A stretch of DNA of 64,000 nt from Crotophaga sulcirostris (GCA_013397455.1 VYZB01000526.1:404520-468519); one strand, 5' to 3'; positions 44,776 to 56,591 are shown, counted from the stretch's first letter. The notes: generated by a model from the letters alone, not told the origin. Numbers and translations: made by a program.

Positions 44776-45373
44776 TCACAGAATCACAGAATGGCTTGAG
44801 TTGGAAGGGACCTCAAACTCATCCGATTCCAGTACCCTGCCATGGGCAGGGACACCTTCCACTGGATCAGGGTGCTCAAAGCGTCATCCAACCTGGCCTT
44901 GAACACCTCCAGGGAGTAGGCATCCACAACTTTCCTGGGCAACCTGTGCCAGGGCCTCCCCACCCTCATCATGAAGAATTTGCTCCTAAAATCTCATCTA
45001 ACTCTCCTCTCTTTCAGTTCAAGACTATTCCCCCTCATCCTGTCACTCAATGCTCTTGTAAAAATTCCCTCCCCAGCTTTCCTGGAGCCCTTTCAGGTAC
45101 TGGAAGGCCACTGTAAGGTCTCCCCAAAACGTTCTCTTCTCCAGGCTGAACAATCCCAAGTCTCTCAGCCTGTCCTCACAGCAGAGGTGCTCCAGCCCTC
45201 TGATCATCTCCGTGGCCTCCTCTGGACCCATTCCAACAGTTTCATATCTGTCTTCTGTTGGGGATTCCAGAACTGGACACAGGACTCCAGGTGGGGTCTC
45301 ACGAGAGCAGGGTAGAAGGGGAGAATCACCTCCCTTGCCCTGCTGTTCATGCTTCTGATGCAGCCCAGGATCT
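44776..45373 (-). mobile_element. CR1 type J copy, about 0.6 kb
   Basis: CACAGAATCACAGAATGGC to TGATGCAGCCCAGGATC. Confidence 0.93.
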
Positions 45374-46101
45374 GGTTTGGGTTGGAAGGGTTTGTTTTGG
45401 AACACTTGCGACCCAGTTGTAATTCTAGCTGGGATCATCTCAATCTCTTTTTTCCTCCTCACTCACATTTACCCCAATTCTTTCTTTCCTGAGAGCACCA
45501 AGATGAGCTGATGGGATGCAGATAATGTCCTGCTCCAGGGTCTCCCGTTGCATTCCGGTCTCAAGTTTGAGGGCAAGTTCCTCATGAATTCTGGAGGTCA
45601 ACGCTATAATTCAGCCAAACAGGGGAAGCCACACCGAGGTGTTGAATGATTTAAAACATAATTCACCCGCACCCGTTCCCTGGTTGAAGGTTGCCACCTG
45701 TTAGTGTTTGGAGCATGAGAAAATACCCAGGAATGAGCAGAATCCCAAGCTGCACAGCCCCACTCCACCAACTGTGGAAAAGAAGAAGCTGCTAATGGCT
45801 CCTCACTTGCTCCAGGGATTATGTCATAGCTCAAATTGTATTCCCAAGGAATGGGGTGACCACATTCCCGCATTCCTGAGGAATGTGTTGGATGGACACG
45901 GCGCCGAAAACAACCCCAGGCAGCGCAACAGCACAGGGCCACATGGAACAGGCAAGAAAAGCCCTGGAGGACTCTTAAGAAGGAGCTTGGTATGGGCCCA
46001 CGTCAAGGATCTCTAACTTTCTACACCCTTTCAGTTGAGAGAGGGGACACATACTTGCCAGATACTGGAAGAGGCTGCCCAAGTAGGGGGTTGAGTCTAG
46101 A
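45374..46101. other. Single-copy stretch, no gene seen
   Basis: Nothing recognised. Open frames on both strands around 45600-46020 lack recognisable features. Confidence 0.4.
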
Positions 46102-46254
46102 AGAGGTCGCCCAGGGAGGTGTTGGAGTCCCCATCCCTGGAGGTGTTCAAAAGATGGGTAGAGGAGGTGTCCAGGAAACTGGTTTAGTGGTGGACAGGAA
46201 TGGTGGACTCGATGAACTCAAAGGTCTTTTTCAATCAAGCAATTCTATGACTCT
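46102..46254 (+). mobile_element. CR1 type C 3' end
   Basis: GTCCCCATCCCTGGAGGTG to CAAGCAATTCTATGACTC. Confidence 0.92.
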
Positions 46255-46920
46255 CTGCAATTCCACCATCCGGAGGAAGGTGATCATTTTCTATCAGCGA
46301 GAATATTCCAAACTAAGCACAACGTTGATAAGAACTTGCCAAGTCTATGAAGTAGGACCAGGACAAGCTGCAGGCTGAAATGCTCCCCACAATGCAACAC
46401 ACAGCAAAGTCCTTTATCCCAATCCACCTTCCCAAAGCGACGTAACCACCACCAGGCAAACATCAGACATTACTTCAATACTAAATATTTGATCACATCT
46501 CAAGCCTAACGGTCCCAATCATCCTCCCTAATCCACACTTTTCTTTTCCAGACATCCCTCAGGTGTCTCCTTATTCTTTCTGATAAGAGTACGAGGAAGG
46601 GAAGTGCTCTGACACCGTCAGCACCATCCTTCTCAAGGAGGTCCCTCCTGAATGAAGAGTGTGACGCCAAAGTGCCGCAGGTTTATTTTAAGAGCACGAA
46701 GAAAGCAAAACATGTTTTGTGAGCTGGCAGAGACCTCTACTTGTCTTGTGCTTTTCCCCTTACCCTTCATAAAGAGTGACGTTAAAAAAACAATCCAAAC
46801 GTCAAGACATCATTGACATGACAACAAATCCCACTGTTCCACTTCTGAAAGGTTTAGGCTGCAGATTTCCAGGAGCAGAATTAGTCTTTTTTTTCATCCC
46901 TCAACTCAAAAAAAAAAGAA
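46255..46920. other. Single-copy stretch, no gene seen
   Basis: Nothing recognised. Confidence 0.4.
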
Positions 46921-47169
46921 TAGAATCACAGAATGGTTTGGGTTGGAAAGGAACTTAAAGTCCACCCAGTTCCACCCCCCTGCCATGGGTACGGACACCT
47001 CCCACTAGATCAGGGTGCTCAAATCCCCATCCAAGCTGGCCATGAACACATGGCAGGGATTGGGCAGTCATGACTTCTCTGGGCAACCTGTGCCAGGGCC
47101 TCAGCACCATCACAGGAGAATATTCCTTCCTGCCATGGGCAGGGATACCTCCCACCAGACCAGGCTAGT
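46921..47169 (-). mobile_element. CR1 type J fragment with a repeated 3' segment
   Basis: CACAGAATGGTTTGGGTTGG to CAGGAGAATATTCCTTCC. Then a second CCATGGGCAGGGATACC segment follows at 47133-47169, so part of the 3' region is present twice. Confidence 0.88.
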
Positions 47170-47444
47170 GGTGAATAAACGTGGTGACTTCTGCCAGGCT
47201 TCTTTAAACAGAATGTTTAGGGTGGTGAGACACCTCCCACTGGATCAGATTGCTCCCAAAAGGTCCCCAAAGATCCAAAAAGGTCCCAAAGGTCATATCA
47301 GTGCTCAAAAGGACACATTTTTTTGTCAGTAGAAGATGTGAAAGCACAACAAATGGAGATCCTCCACAGCCTTGATGAAAATGATGTGTGGAATTGCTGG
47401 GAAAGCTGGTAGCAACAAATGCAGCTAAGTGTCAGTTCAGAAAG
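47170..47444. other. Mixed stretch with CR1 scraps
   Basis: Contains GACACCTCCCACTGGATCAG (47229-47248) from a CR1 and a short AAAGGTCCC repeat (47269-47303). No gene. Confidence 0.5.
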
Positions 47445-47930
47445 GAACCTTGAGCACTGGGTGCAGTTTTGGGTGTCACAAGATAATAAAAGATCTAAAG
47501 CTACTAGAGAGGGCTCAGAGTAGGCCAGAAAGCTGGTGAAGGGTTTAGCAGAGAAATCACATGAGGAGGAGAGGTTGAAGTCACTTGGTCTGTTCAGCCT
47601 GCAGGAGAGAACACTGAGGGTGGACCTCAGAGCTGTCTACTGTTTCCTCACAAGGGAAGAAGGAGGAGCAGGCGCTGATCTCTTCTCTCTGGTGACCAAT
47701 GACAGGACCCAAAGAAAGGGCAGGAAGATGAGCCAGGGGAGGGTTAGGCTGGACATTAGGAAAAGCTTCTTCATACAGAGGGTGATGGAGCACTGGAGCA
47801 GCTCCCCAGGGAAGCAGTCACAGTGCCAAGCCTGACAATATTCAAGAAGCATTTGGACAATGCACTCATGGTGTGAATGTTATGGTTGTCCTATGCAGGG
47901 ACAGGAGTTGGACTCAATGATCCTTGTGGT
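47445..47930 (+). mobile_element. CR1 type Y copy
   Basis: GCACTGGGTGCAGTTTTGGG through GAGCACTGGAGCAGCTCCCC to CTCAATGATCCTTGTGG. The final tail is lost. Confidence 0.92.
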
Positions 47931-48059
47931 TTAAAACTTAGGACGTTCTATCATTCTTGTGTGAAGGTGATCATTGCTGATTTTCTTAATCTATTAAATA
48001 AAAAGAGTTACGGGCATGGTATTGGTTTGTTCGGCTTCGACCTCGTATACATGTGCCCG

Positions 48060-48673
48060 AGTGGCTAAGAAGACCAATGGTATCTTGGCCTGTACTAGAA
48101 ACAACGAGGCCAGCAGGACCAAGGAAGTGATCGTGTCCTGGACTTGGCCTTGGTGAGGCCGCACCCTGAATCCTACCTGGGTTTAGTTTTTTGGCCTCTC
48201 ACTCATGAAGGACATTATGGAGCTGAAGTGCATCTGTAGAAGGAAAACAAAGCTGGTGAAGGGGCTGAAGAACAACGGTTATGAGAGGCAGCTGAGGGAC
48301 CTGGGGTTGTTTAGTCAGGAGAAGAGGAGGTTGAGGGGATAACTCATCACTGTCTACAACTCCCTGAAAGGAGGTTGTAGTGAAGTTGGTGTTTGTCTCT
48401 TCTCCCAAGTGACAGGTGATAGGACGAGAGGAAATGGCCTCAAGGTGCACCAGGGGAGGTTTAGATTGGACATCAGGAAATATTTCTTCACTAACAGGGT
48501 TCTCAGGCACTGGCAGAGGCTGCCCAGGGAGGTGGTGGAGTCCCCATCCCTGAAGAGGTTTAAAAAATGGGTGTATGAGGTGCTCAGGGATCTGCTTTAG
48601 TAGAGGAAAGGTATGGTTGGACTCCATGATCGCAAAGGTCTTTTACAACCAAACGATTCCATGATTCTATGAT
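48060..48673 (+). mobile_element. CR1 type C copy, 3' end intact
   Basis: GGCTAAGAAGACCAATGG to CAAACGATTCCATGATTCTATG. Confidence 0.93.
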
Positions 48674-48845
48674 CAAGCACAGGCAGAGGTTGCTCAGGGA
48701 TCTGGTGGAGCCCCCATCCTTGGAGGTGTTTAAAAGATGGGTAGATGAGTTTCTCAGGGATCTGGTTTAGTAGTGGGCAGGTACAGTTGGATTCGATGAT
48801 TTCAAATGTCTTTTCCAACCAGGTGATTATATGATTCCATGATTC
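48674..48845 (+). mobile_element. CR1 type C 3' end, second copy in tandem
   Basis: CACAGGCAGAGGTTGCTCAGG to GATTATATGATTCCATGATTC, starting directly after the tail of the previous copy. Confidence 0.92.
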
Positions 48846-49335
48846 AGGAGAGCTGGTTCGTTACCCCCATGCTTGCGGGGTAAAATTAAAGCATTGCCGC
48901 ATCAGAAAAAAAAAATACAGCTGTCATACAAAAAGTCAAGTCCATTAAGGCAGAAAAGGGCCAAATTTCGTTCTTCTAAACATCAATTATTCCAGAATAA
49001 TTAATTAGTAGAGCTGTAACAATACAGAAAATTGCCAGCCTCGGCCTCTTGTGATAATTTATGCGAGATTAAAGGATCGCTGCCGTTGCCTTTTCCATTG
49101 CCTAATTCAGCATTTTCGTTTTCCTGATGAAAGCAAGACTCCAGATTTAACTGCTCCAACACCCTTTTAGAGTGTTTGGAGTAGTAAAACCTAACAGCCA
49201 CCACGGTGCGGCAGCAGGAGATGATGGATAGAGGAAGCTCAAGAAGGGGAACATTGTAAAACGCCCCGGTTCGTGTGGAGAGAGGAGAGTAAATCTTATT
49301 TTAAGCATAAACACACAGATAGAGAGAGACGGATC
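48846..49335. other. AT-rich single-copy island, possible conserved noncoding element
   Basis: TAATTAATTAG-type motifs near 48990-49015 and the imperfect hairpin CTCCAACACCC / GTGTTTGGAG at 49153-49182. No coding signal. Confidence 0.42.
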
Positions 49336-49872
49336 TCTGAGGAACATCTCTGCACTGGCGAGGCCCCACCTCAAATATTGTGTTCAGTTTTGGGCGCCAC
49401 AGTATAAAAAGGACATCAAACTACCAGAGAGTGTCCAGACGAGGCCACCAAGCTGGTGAAGAGGAGAAATCGTACGAGGAGAGGCTGAAGTCACTTGGTC
49501 TGTTCAGAAGAGGAGACTGAGGGAGGGACTCATAGCAGTTCACTACTTCCTCACAAAGGGAGGAGGAGGAGTAGGCACTGAGCTCTTCTCTCTGGTGACC
49601 AATGACAGGACCCAAAGAAAGGGCAGGAAGATAAGCCACGGGAGGGTTAGGCTGGACATTAGGAAAAGCTTCTTCATACAGAGGGTGATGGAGCACTGGA
49701 ACAGCTCCCCAGGGAAGCAGTTACGGCACCAAGCCTGACAATATTCAAGCAGCACTTGGACAACACCCTCATGGTGTGAATGTTGGGGTTGTTCTACACA
49801 GGGACAGGTGTTGGACTCTATGGTCCTTGCGGTTCCCTTCCAACTCAGGTCATGCTATGATTCTGTGATTCC
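49336..49872 (+). mobile_element. CR1 type Y copy, 3' end intact
   Basis: GCACTGGCGAGGCCCCACC through GAGCACTGGAACAGCTCCCC to CATGCTATGATTCTGTG. Confidence 0.93.
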
Positions 49873-49909
49873 TCCACCCTATCAAATCCCTTTTTGATTT
49901 TTCTCCTAG

Positions 49910-50385
49910 ATCATACAATGGTTTGAGTTGGAAGGGACCTCAAGCCCATCCAGTTCCAACCCCCCTGCCATGGGCAGGGACACCTCCCACTGGATCAGGG
50001 TGCTCAAAGCCTCATCCAACCTGACCTTCAATACCTCCAGAGAGGGGGCATCCATAGCTTCCCTGAGCAACCTGTGCCAGGGTCTCACCACTCCCCCTCA
50101 TTGTGAAAAATTTCTTCCTAACGTCCAAGTTCTTTTCCAACCAGGCGATTTTATGATTCTGTGATTCACTGTGAAGAATTTCTTCCTAATATCTAATCTA
50201 AATCTTCCCCCTTCCAAATTAAAGCCATTCCCCCTCATCCCGTCACACCAGGGCCTTGTAAAAAGTCCCTCACCAGCTTTCCTGAGCCCCTTCAGGTACT
50301 GCAAGGCCACTCTAATGTCTCCCCAGAGCCTTCTCTTTTCCAGGCTGAACAACCCCAACTCACTCAACCTGCCCTCATGTCATAG
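49910..50385 (-). mobile_element. CR1 type J copy interrupted by a small CR1 3' end
   Basis: ACAATGGTTTGAGTTGGAAGG to AACCTGCCCTCATGTC. Interrupted at 50126-50166 (next entry). The duplicated flank is described in the findings. Confidence 0.92.
50126..50166 (+). mobile_element. 41-bp CR1 type C 3' end nested in a type J copy
   Basis: AAGTTCTTTTCCAACCAGGC, then TTTTATGATTCTGTGATTC. Confidence 0.85.
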
Positions 50386-50714
50386 CTCTTCCAGTACCTG
50401 AAGGGGCTCCAGGAAAGCTGGAGAGGGACTTTTTACAAGGGTACGGAGTGATGGGATGAGGGGGAATGACTTTAAATTGGAAGGGAGAAGATTTAGATGA
50501 GTCATTAGGAAGAAATTCTTCATGATGAGGTGGTGAGACACTGGCACAGGTTGCCCAGGGAAGTCGTGGCTGCTCCATCCTTGGAGGTGTTCAAGGCCAG
50601 GTTGGATGGGGACTTGAATAACCTGATCCAGTGGAAGGTGTCCCTGCCCATGGCAGGGGGTTGGAACTGGATGGGATTGGAGGTCCCTTCCAACCCAAAT
50701 CATTCTCAGGATTC
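50384..50714 (+). mobile_element. CR1 type J 3' copy
   Basis: CTTCCAGTACCTGAAGGGGC to CCAAATCATTCTCAGGATTC. Its part from 50470 on recurs at 52317. Confidence 0.92.
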
Positions 50715-51583
50715 TCTGAACCTCAGCAATTACAGATTCTTTTTCAGGAGAGCGTTCACCCCAGCAACAACGTGGTGCCAACACACACCTTCTCATTTTT
50801 TTTAGCCTCAGAGACCGCACGTGTTTTGGGGACCGCACTGTTCAAGGCAAAACCAAAGTCATGTGGCACATCCCACCCACAGACACATGCTTGCCTGGGC
50901 ACTCTCTATCCCACCCAAGGACAAGATGTCCCAGGACATTTGCCGGTGCAGTAAGCAACAGCACGTTCTTTGCCATCACGATCAACGCCGGAGTTAAAAG
51001 CCCACGCTGAAGCTCTAACTATGCTCATGCCCTTTTCCACCACAGAGTCCTCCAGGGCAGGCTTTAAAGACGTAGGGATCAATTTTAGGAACAAATCTGG
51101 ACCAAGCCCTATCCCCACACCCACACAACACCCTCCCTGTCCCTCAAAACCAACTCCGAGCACAATCCAAAATAGCAATCTGCTTAAAACCGCACGTGTG
51201 CGGATTAGAAAGAGGATGATATGTTCCTCGAACTCAAATTTCCCGAGGGCAAAAGCAAAGCTCCCGTTGACAAGTTAAGTAAACGCATTTCCCCATCCCT
51301 CAGACGAAAGCAGAAACTCAAAACCACAAAAGCTGCTACAACAGCACAGTTTGGTGGGACTCGTGAGATGTTCAAGGCAACAAAGGACTCACCCCAGGTG
51401 CTCTTCTGCACCTGTTATGTATTTGGAGGGGGACAATCGATTTATATCACAGTGTAGAGGGCTCCAAGTGAATGGGCAACTCCTGGAAAGAAGGGTTTCT
51501 AACTAAGCTCAGGAGCAAGAGAGGAAAAGCTTGAGAGTTGTCACCAGGAAAATCAAACAGGAAGGGTTTGCAAAACAGAACTC
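50715..51583. other. Single-copy stretch inside the duplication, no gene seen
   Basis: No CR1 or coding signal recognised. Ends in an A16 run (51584-51599). Confidence 0.4.
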
Positions 51584-51599
51584 AAAAAAAAAAAAAAAA

Positions 51600-51888
51600 G
51601 ACTTGTGAAGGGCAAGGAGCGACAGGACGAGGGGGAACGGCTTTAAACTGGAAGTGGGAAGATTTGGATTAGATGTTAGGAAGAAATTCTTCACTGTGAG
51701 GGTGGTGAGACACTGGTCTAGGTTGCCCAGAGAAGTCATGGCTGCCCCATCCCTGGAGGTGTTCAAGGCCAGGTCGAATCGGGCTTTGAGCATCCTGATC
51801 CAGTGGGAGGTGTCCCTGCCCGTGGCAAGGAGTTGGAACTGGATGGGCTTTAAGGCCCCTTCCAACCCAAACCATTCTGTGATTCTAT
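51600..51888 (+). mobile_element. CR1 type J 3' copy (left duplicate)
   Basis: GGAGCGACAGGACGAGGGGG to AACCATTCTGTGATTCTATG, directly after an A16 run. Confidence 0.92.
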
Positions 51889-52203
51889 GCTGTGCTATTT
51901 GGAGTAATGAGTTCCAGGCACTTGCCAAGAGGTGGCACAACACAAACCCCAGGAGGACGGGTGCTGAGACCGCCTGCACAGTTTTCTATTTCATTCCCCT
52001 TCTTCCTTTTCTTGCTCCGCACCATGGTGCCCCTGAAAGGTCTGAACACTTAGAAAAGCCCCCCTGTGGACTTGAAAATATCAAGGGTCAAAGTCAACAA
52101 AAGGGTTTTATGCATTCCCAAAGCCAAATAGTTTTCCTATTAGTGTATACATTTACTACTGGTCAAAGAGCTGCTTGCTACGAAGGATCTTACCTTTAGT
52201 CCT

Positions 52204-52315
52204 GAGACCAGTTCTGGAATCCTAAACAGAAGAAGGATGTGGAACTGTTAAAATGGGCCCAGATAAGGCCACAAAGATGATCTGAGGGCTGGAGCACCTC
52301 TGCTACGAGGACAGG
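52204..52315 (+). mobile_element. CR1 type J internal fragment ending at the assembly gap
   Basis: GAGACCAGTTCTGGAATCC to CTGCTACGAGGACAGG, cut by the N. Confidence 0.9.
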
Positions 52316-52316
52316 N
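52316..52316. other. Assembly gap (single N)
   Basis: The only ambiguous base in the window. It separates the two copies of the duplication exactly. Confidence 0.99.
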
Positions 52317-52561
52317 CTTTAAATTGGAAGGGAGAAGATTTAGATGAGTCATTAGGAAGAAATTCTTCATGATGAGGTGGTGAGACACTGGCACAGGTTG
52401 CCCAGGGAAGTCGTGGCTGCTCCATCCTTGGAGGTGTTCAAGGCCAGGTTGGATGGGGACTTGAATAACCTGATCCAGTGGAAGGTGTCCCTGCCCATGG
52501 CAGGGGGTTGGAACTGGATGGGCTTGGAGGTCCCTTCCAACCCAAATCATTCTCAGGATTC
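52317..52561 (+). mobile_element. CR1 type J 3' copy (right duplicate, truncated by the gap)
   Basis: Same element as 50470-50714. Confidence 0.92.
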
Positions 52562-53446
52562 TCTGAACCTCAGCAATTACAGATTCTTTTTCAGGAGAGC
52601 GTTCACCCCAGCAACAACGTGGTGCCAACACACACCTTCTCATTTTTTTTAGCCTCAGAGACCGCACGTGTTTTGGGGACCGCACTGTTCAAGGCAAAAC
52701 CAAAGTCATGTGGCACATCCCACCCACAGACACATGCTTGCCTGGGCACTCTCTATCCCACCCAAGGACAAGATGTCCCAGGACATTTGCCGGTGCAGTA
52801 AGCAACAGCACGTTCTTTGCCATCACGATCAACGCCGGAGTTAAAAGCCCACGCTGAAGCTCTAACTATGCTCATGCCCTTTTCCACCACAGAGTCCTCC
52901 AGGGCAGGCTTTAAAGACGTAGGGATCAATTTTAGGAACAAATCTGGACCAAGCCCTATCCCCACACCCACACAACACCCTCCCTGTCCCTCAAAACCAA
53001 CTCCGAGCACAATCCAAAATAGCAATCTGCTTAAAACCGCACGTGTGCGGATTAGAAAGAGGATGATATGTTCCTCGAACTCAAATTTCCCGAGGGCAAA
53101 AGCAAAGCTCCCGTTGACAAGTTAAGTAAACGCATTTCCCCATCCCTCAGACGAAAGCAGAAACTCAAAACCACAAAAGCTGCTACAACAGCACAGTTTG
53201 GTGGGACTCGTGAGATGTTCAAGGCAACAAAGGACTCACCCCAGGTGCTCTTCTGCACCTGTTATGTATTTGGAGGGGGACAATCGATTTATATCACAGT
53301 GTAGAGGGCTCCAAGTGAATGGGCAACTCCTGGAAAGAAGGGTTTCTAACTAAGCTCAGGAGCAAGAGAGGAAAAGCTTGAGAGTTGTCACCAGGAAAAT
53401 CAAACAGGAAGGGTTTGCAAAACAGAACTCAAAAAAAAAAAAAAAA

Positions 53447-53735
53447 GACTTGTGAAGGGCAAGGAGCGACAGGACGAGGGGGAACGGCTTTAAACTGGAA
53501 GTGGGAAGATTTGGATTAGATGTTAGGAAGAAATTCTTCACTGTGAGGGTGGTGAGACACTGGTCTAGGTTGCCCAGAGAAGTCATGGCTGCCCCATCCC
53601 TGGAGGTGTTCAAGGCCAGGTCGAATCGGGCTTTGAGCATCCTGATCCAGTGGGAGGTGTCCCTGCCCGTGGCAAGGAGTTGGAACTGGATGGGCTTTAA
53701 GGCCCCTTCCAACCCAAACCATTCTGTGATTCTAT
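53447..53735 (+). mobile_element. CR1 type J 3' copy (right duplicate)
   Basis: Same element as 51600-51888, again preceded by an A16 run (53431-53446). Confidence 0.92.
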
Positions 53736-54050
53736 GCTGTGCTATTTGGAGTAATGAGTTCCAGGCACTTGCCAAGAGGTGGCACAACACAAACCCCAGG
53801 AGGACGGGTGCTGAGACCGCCTGCACAGTTTTCTATTTCATTCCCCTTCTTCCTTTTCTTGCTCCGCACCATGGTGCCCCTGAAAGGTCTGAACACTTAG
53901 AAAAGCCCCCCTGTGGACTTGAAAATATCAAGGGTCAAAGTCAACAAAAGGGTTTTATGCATTCCCAAAGCCAAATAGTTTTCCTATTAGTGTATACATT
54001 TACTACTGGTCAAAGAGCTGCTTGCTACGAAGGATCTTACCTTTAGTCCT

Positions 54051-54515
54051 GAGACCAGTTCTGGAATCCTAAACAGAAGAAGGATGTGGAACTGTTAAAA
54101 TGGGCCCAGATAAGGCCACAAAGATGATCTGAGGGCTGGAGCACCTCTGCTACGAGGACAGGTTGAGAGAATTGGGGTTCTTCAGCCTGGAGAATAGAAG
54201 GATCCGGGGAGACTTCAGACATTCCACTACCTAAAAGAGCTACAGGAAAGCTGGGAAGGGACTTTTTCCAAGGGTCCGGAGTGATAGGACGAGGGGAAAT
54301 GGCTTTAAATTGGAAGGGGGAAGATTTAGATTAGACATTAGGAACAAATTCTTCATGATGAGAGTGATGAGGCACTGGCACAGGTTGCCCAGGGAAGCTT
54401 TGACTGCCGCATCCCTGGAGGTGTTCAAGGCCAGGTTGGATGAGGCATTGAGCAGCCTGGTCTGGAGGGAGGAGTCCCTGCCCGTGGCATGGGGTTGGAA
54501 CTGGATGTGTTTTAA
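54051..54515 (+). mobile_element. CR1 type J copy lacking 3' tail
   Basis: Complete continuation of the element cut at 52315: GAGACCAGTTCTGGAATCC to AACTGGATGTGTTTTAAA. Confidence 0.92.
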
Positions 54516-54517
54516 AA

Positions 54518-54640
54518 AGTCACTTCCCAGCTTTCCTGGAGCCCCTTCAGGTACTGGAAGGCTGCTCTAAGGTCTCCCCAGAGCCTTCTCTTCTGCAGGC
54601 TGAACAACCTCAATCCTTTCAGCCTATCCTCGTATGATCA
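54518..54640 (-). mobile_element. CR1 type J internal fragment, inverted to its neighbour
   Basis: CCAGCTTTCCTGGAGCCCC to CAGCCTATCCTCGTATGATC, abutting the plus-strand copy. Neither has a 3' tail. Confidence 0.88.
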
Positions 54641-55131
54641 CGCATTCCTGTCTGGTTGCTCCCCCTGTTGGAGTCAATTATTTCACCTGACTCCACATCC
54701 AAGTGGTGAGTAGAAGCCTGTGGACATGGTGACACCTCCTTGTTCAGCCAGGCTGGCTTCCCTCGCTCGTTATTTTTAAAAGCGGTCTCTGCAAACAGAA
54801 TCCCCGCTTGCTGGCTGCCTCCATCTCCTCTTGCAGCTTGGGACGAGCCACCTGTAGATGCCAAGTAAAGGCAGAAACCCAAAACTGTTACTTGCGAACG
54901 CTGACGTGACCGGTGCCGGCAAAAAGCCAACTATGTGAACTTTTCCCAATTACCGCGAAGGAGGGAGCAGACACTTGGCCAGCAATGCTCCACCCTGGCT
55001 CCCAAGGGCGGTGAAAGCGAGGAGAGAGATCTGACAACGTCATGATTTATGGGCAAGGTCAAACCTATGTGTGACAGTGCAATGACATTAGCCTTGAGGG
55101 CCGCGGGAGGTGAATCTGCAGAGTTTGGATA
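54641..55131. other. Single-copy stretch, no gene seen
   Basis: Nothing recognised. Confidence 0.4.
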
Positions 55132-55948
55132 AGAATCATGGAATCGTGGAATCAAAGAATCATGGACTCGTGGAATCACGGAACAGTTTGCTTTGGAAGG
55201 GATCTTAAATATCACCCAGTTCCAACCCCTTACCAAAGGCAGGGACACCTTCCACTTGATCAGGTTGCTCAAAGCCTCATCCAACCTGGCCTTCAACACC
55301 TCCAGGGAGGGGGGATCCACAGCTTCCCTGGGCAACCTGTGCCAGGGTCTCACCACCTTCACCATGAAGAATTTCTAATGTCTAATTCAAATCTTCCCCC
55401 TTCCAATTTAAAGCCATTTCCCCTTGTCCTTTCATTCCAGGACCTTGGAAAAAGTCCCTCCACAGCTTTCCTGGAGCCCCTGCAGATACTGGTAGGCTGC
55501 TATAAGGCCTCCTCACTACAAGGTCTCCCCGGAGCCTTCCCTTCTCCAGCCTCAACAACCCCAACTCTCTCAGCCTGTCCTCATAGCAGAAGTGCTCCAG
55601 CCCTCAGATCATCTTTGTGGTCCCCTCCAGACACATTCCAACAATTCCAAATCCTTCTTATGTTGGGGATTCCAGAACTGGACACAGGACTTCAGGTGGG
55701 GGTTCACGATAGAGGAGGGGGAGAACCCCCTTCCTCGCCCTGCTGGCCACGCTTCTTTGGATGCAGCCCAGGACATGGTTGGCCTTCTGGGCTGTGAGCA
55801 TACATTGGTGGCTCACATCAAGCTTCTCATTCCACAGCACCCCAAGACCTTCTCCACAGGGCTGCTCTCAATCACATGGTTTCAATACAGGCTGGGGGAT
55901 GACAAGATATAAGACCTTGCCCTTGGCCTAGCTGAACGTCATGAGGTT
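55132..55948 (-). mobile_element. CR1 type J copy, about 0.8 kb, with lengthened tail
   Basis: The 3' tail has about six GAATCATGGA-like units (55132-55190). The body runs to CTTGGCCTAGCTGAACGTC, into the RT C-terminal region. Confidence 0.93.
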
Positions 55949-56591
55949 AACACAAGGTAGGAAGGATCTGCTTGGAAAGACAAGACTGCTGATGGAGCAG
56001 AGAACTGATGTAGTGAACACCATGCATGGTCCTAGGGTTTCCTTGCAGGGCAGGGATCGCTGCCTCAGACTCCTTCTAACAAGATGTAACAGAGACGTTC
56101 TACCAGCTTAACTCCTACGTAACATAATCCGAGGTGTCACCGCACAAACAGCGTCTTGTGCGATTCACTGAAAATAAACAACCACTATGAAGTGAGGAAC
56201 ACAACTGCAACCAAAAAAAAAACCCACCCCAAACCACAGTGCCCCAACAGGAACCTCCCCAGTAGAAATATTTATGGATTCATGAAAAAGAAAACCAGAA
56301 GGGGGTAGAAAATCCTACCCTGAGTGTTTCAAAGCTGCCAGAGGGATCCAAACCCCAAGTGTCAATAAAATTAACAGCAGCTGAGCATTCAGATGCCACC
56401 CATAACTCAGTCCTCACCATTTACACCGCGTTTACTTTCTGCAGAAGGATCACAAGCCAGCTCCTTCCTCTCCTGCCACCAGGCTTTTCCTTCCAAGCAA
56501 ACTCTCCTTACCTGTCCCACTACCCTTGCATTACTGGGCAAGCAGAGAAAGAAATTAGGGTTTCAGGAATGTTTTGGAAGGTGAGCAACGC
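55949..56591. other. Single-copy stretch, no gene seen
   Basis: Nothing recognised. Confidence 0.4.

Larger units (their letters stand above)
50470..52315. repeat. Left copy of 1,846-bp near-identical duplication
   Basis: Matches 52317-54162 base for base at a constant offset of 1,847. I see one difference (A at 50676, C at 52523). It ends exactly at the N. Confidence 0.97.
52317..54162. repeat. Right copy of 1,846-bp near-identical duplication
   Basis: Begins mid-CR1 (CTTTAAATTGGAAGGGAG) right after the N and ends at CTACGAGGACAGG. Past that point the sequence continues uniquely (TTGAGAGAATTGGGG). Confidence 0.97.

Noticed and set aside
46776..46958. Plus-strand frame near a CR1 tail
   Set aside because: Short, ends inside CR1 sequence and has no features.
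50470..54162. Real recent tandem duplication of the intron
   Set aside because: Both copies end exactly at the N and are virtually identical, so an assembly artefact is the simpler reading. Kept as a finding.
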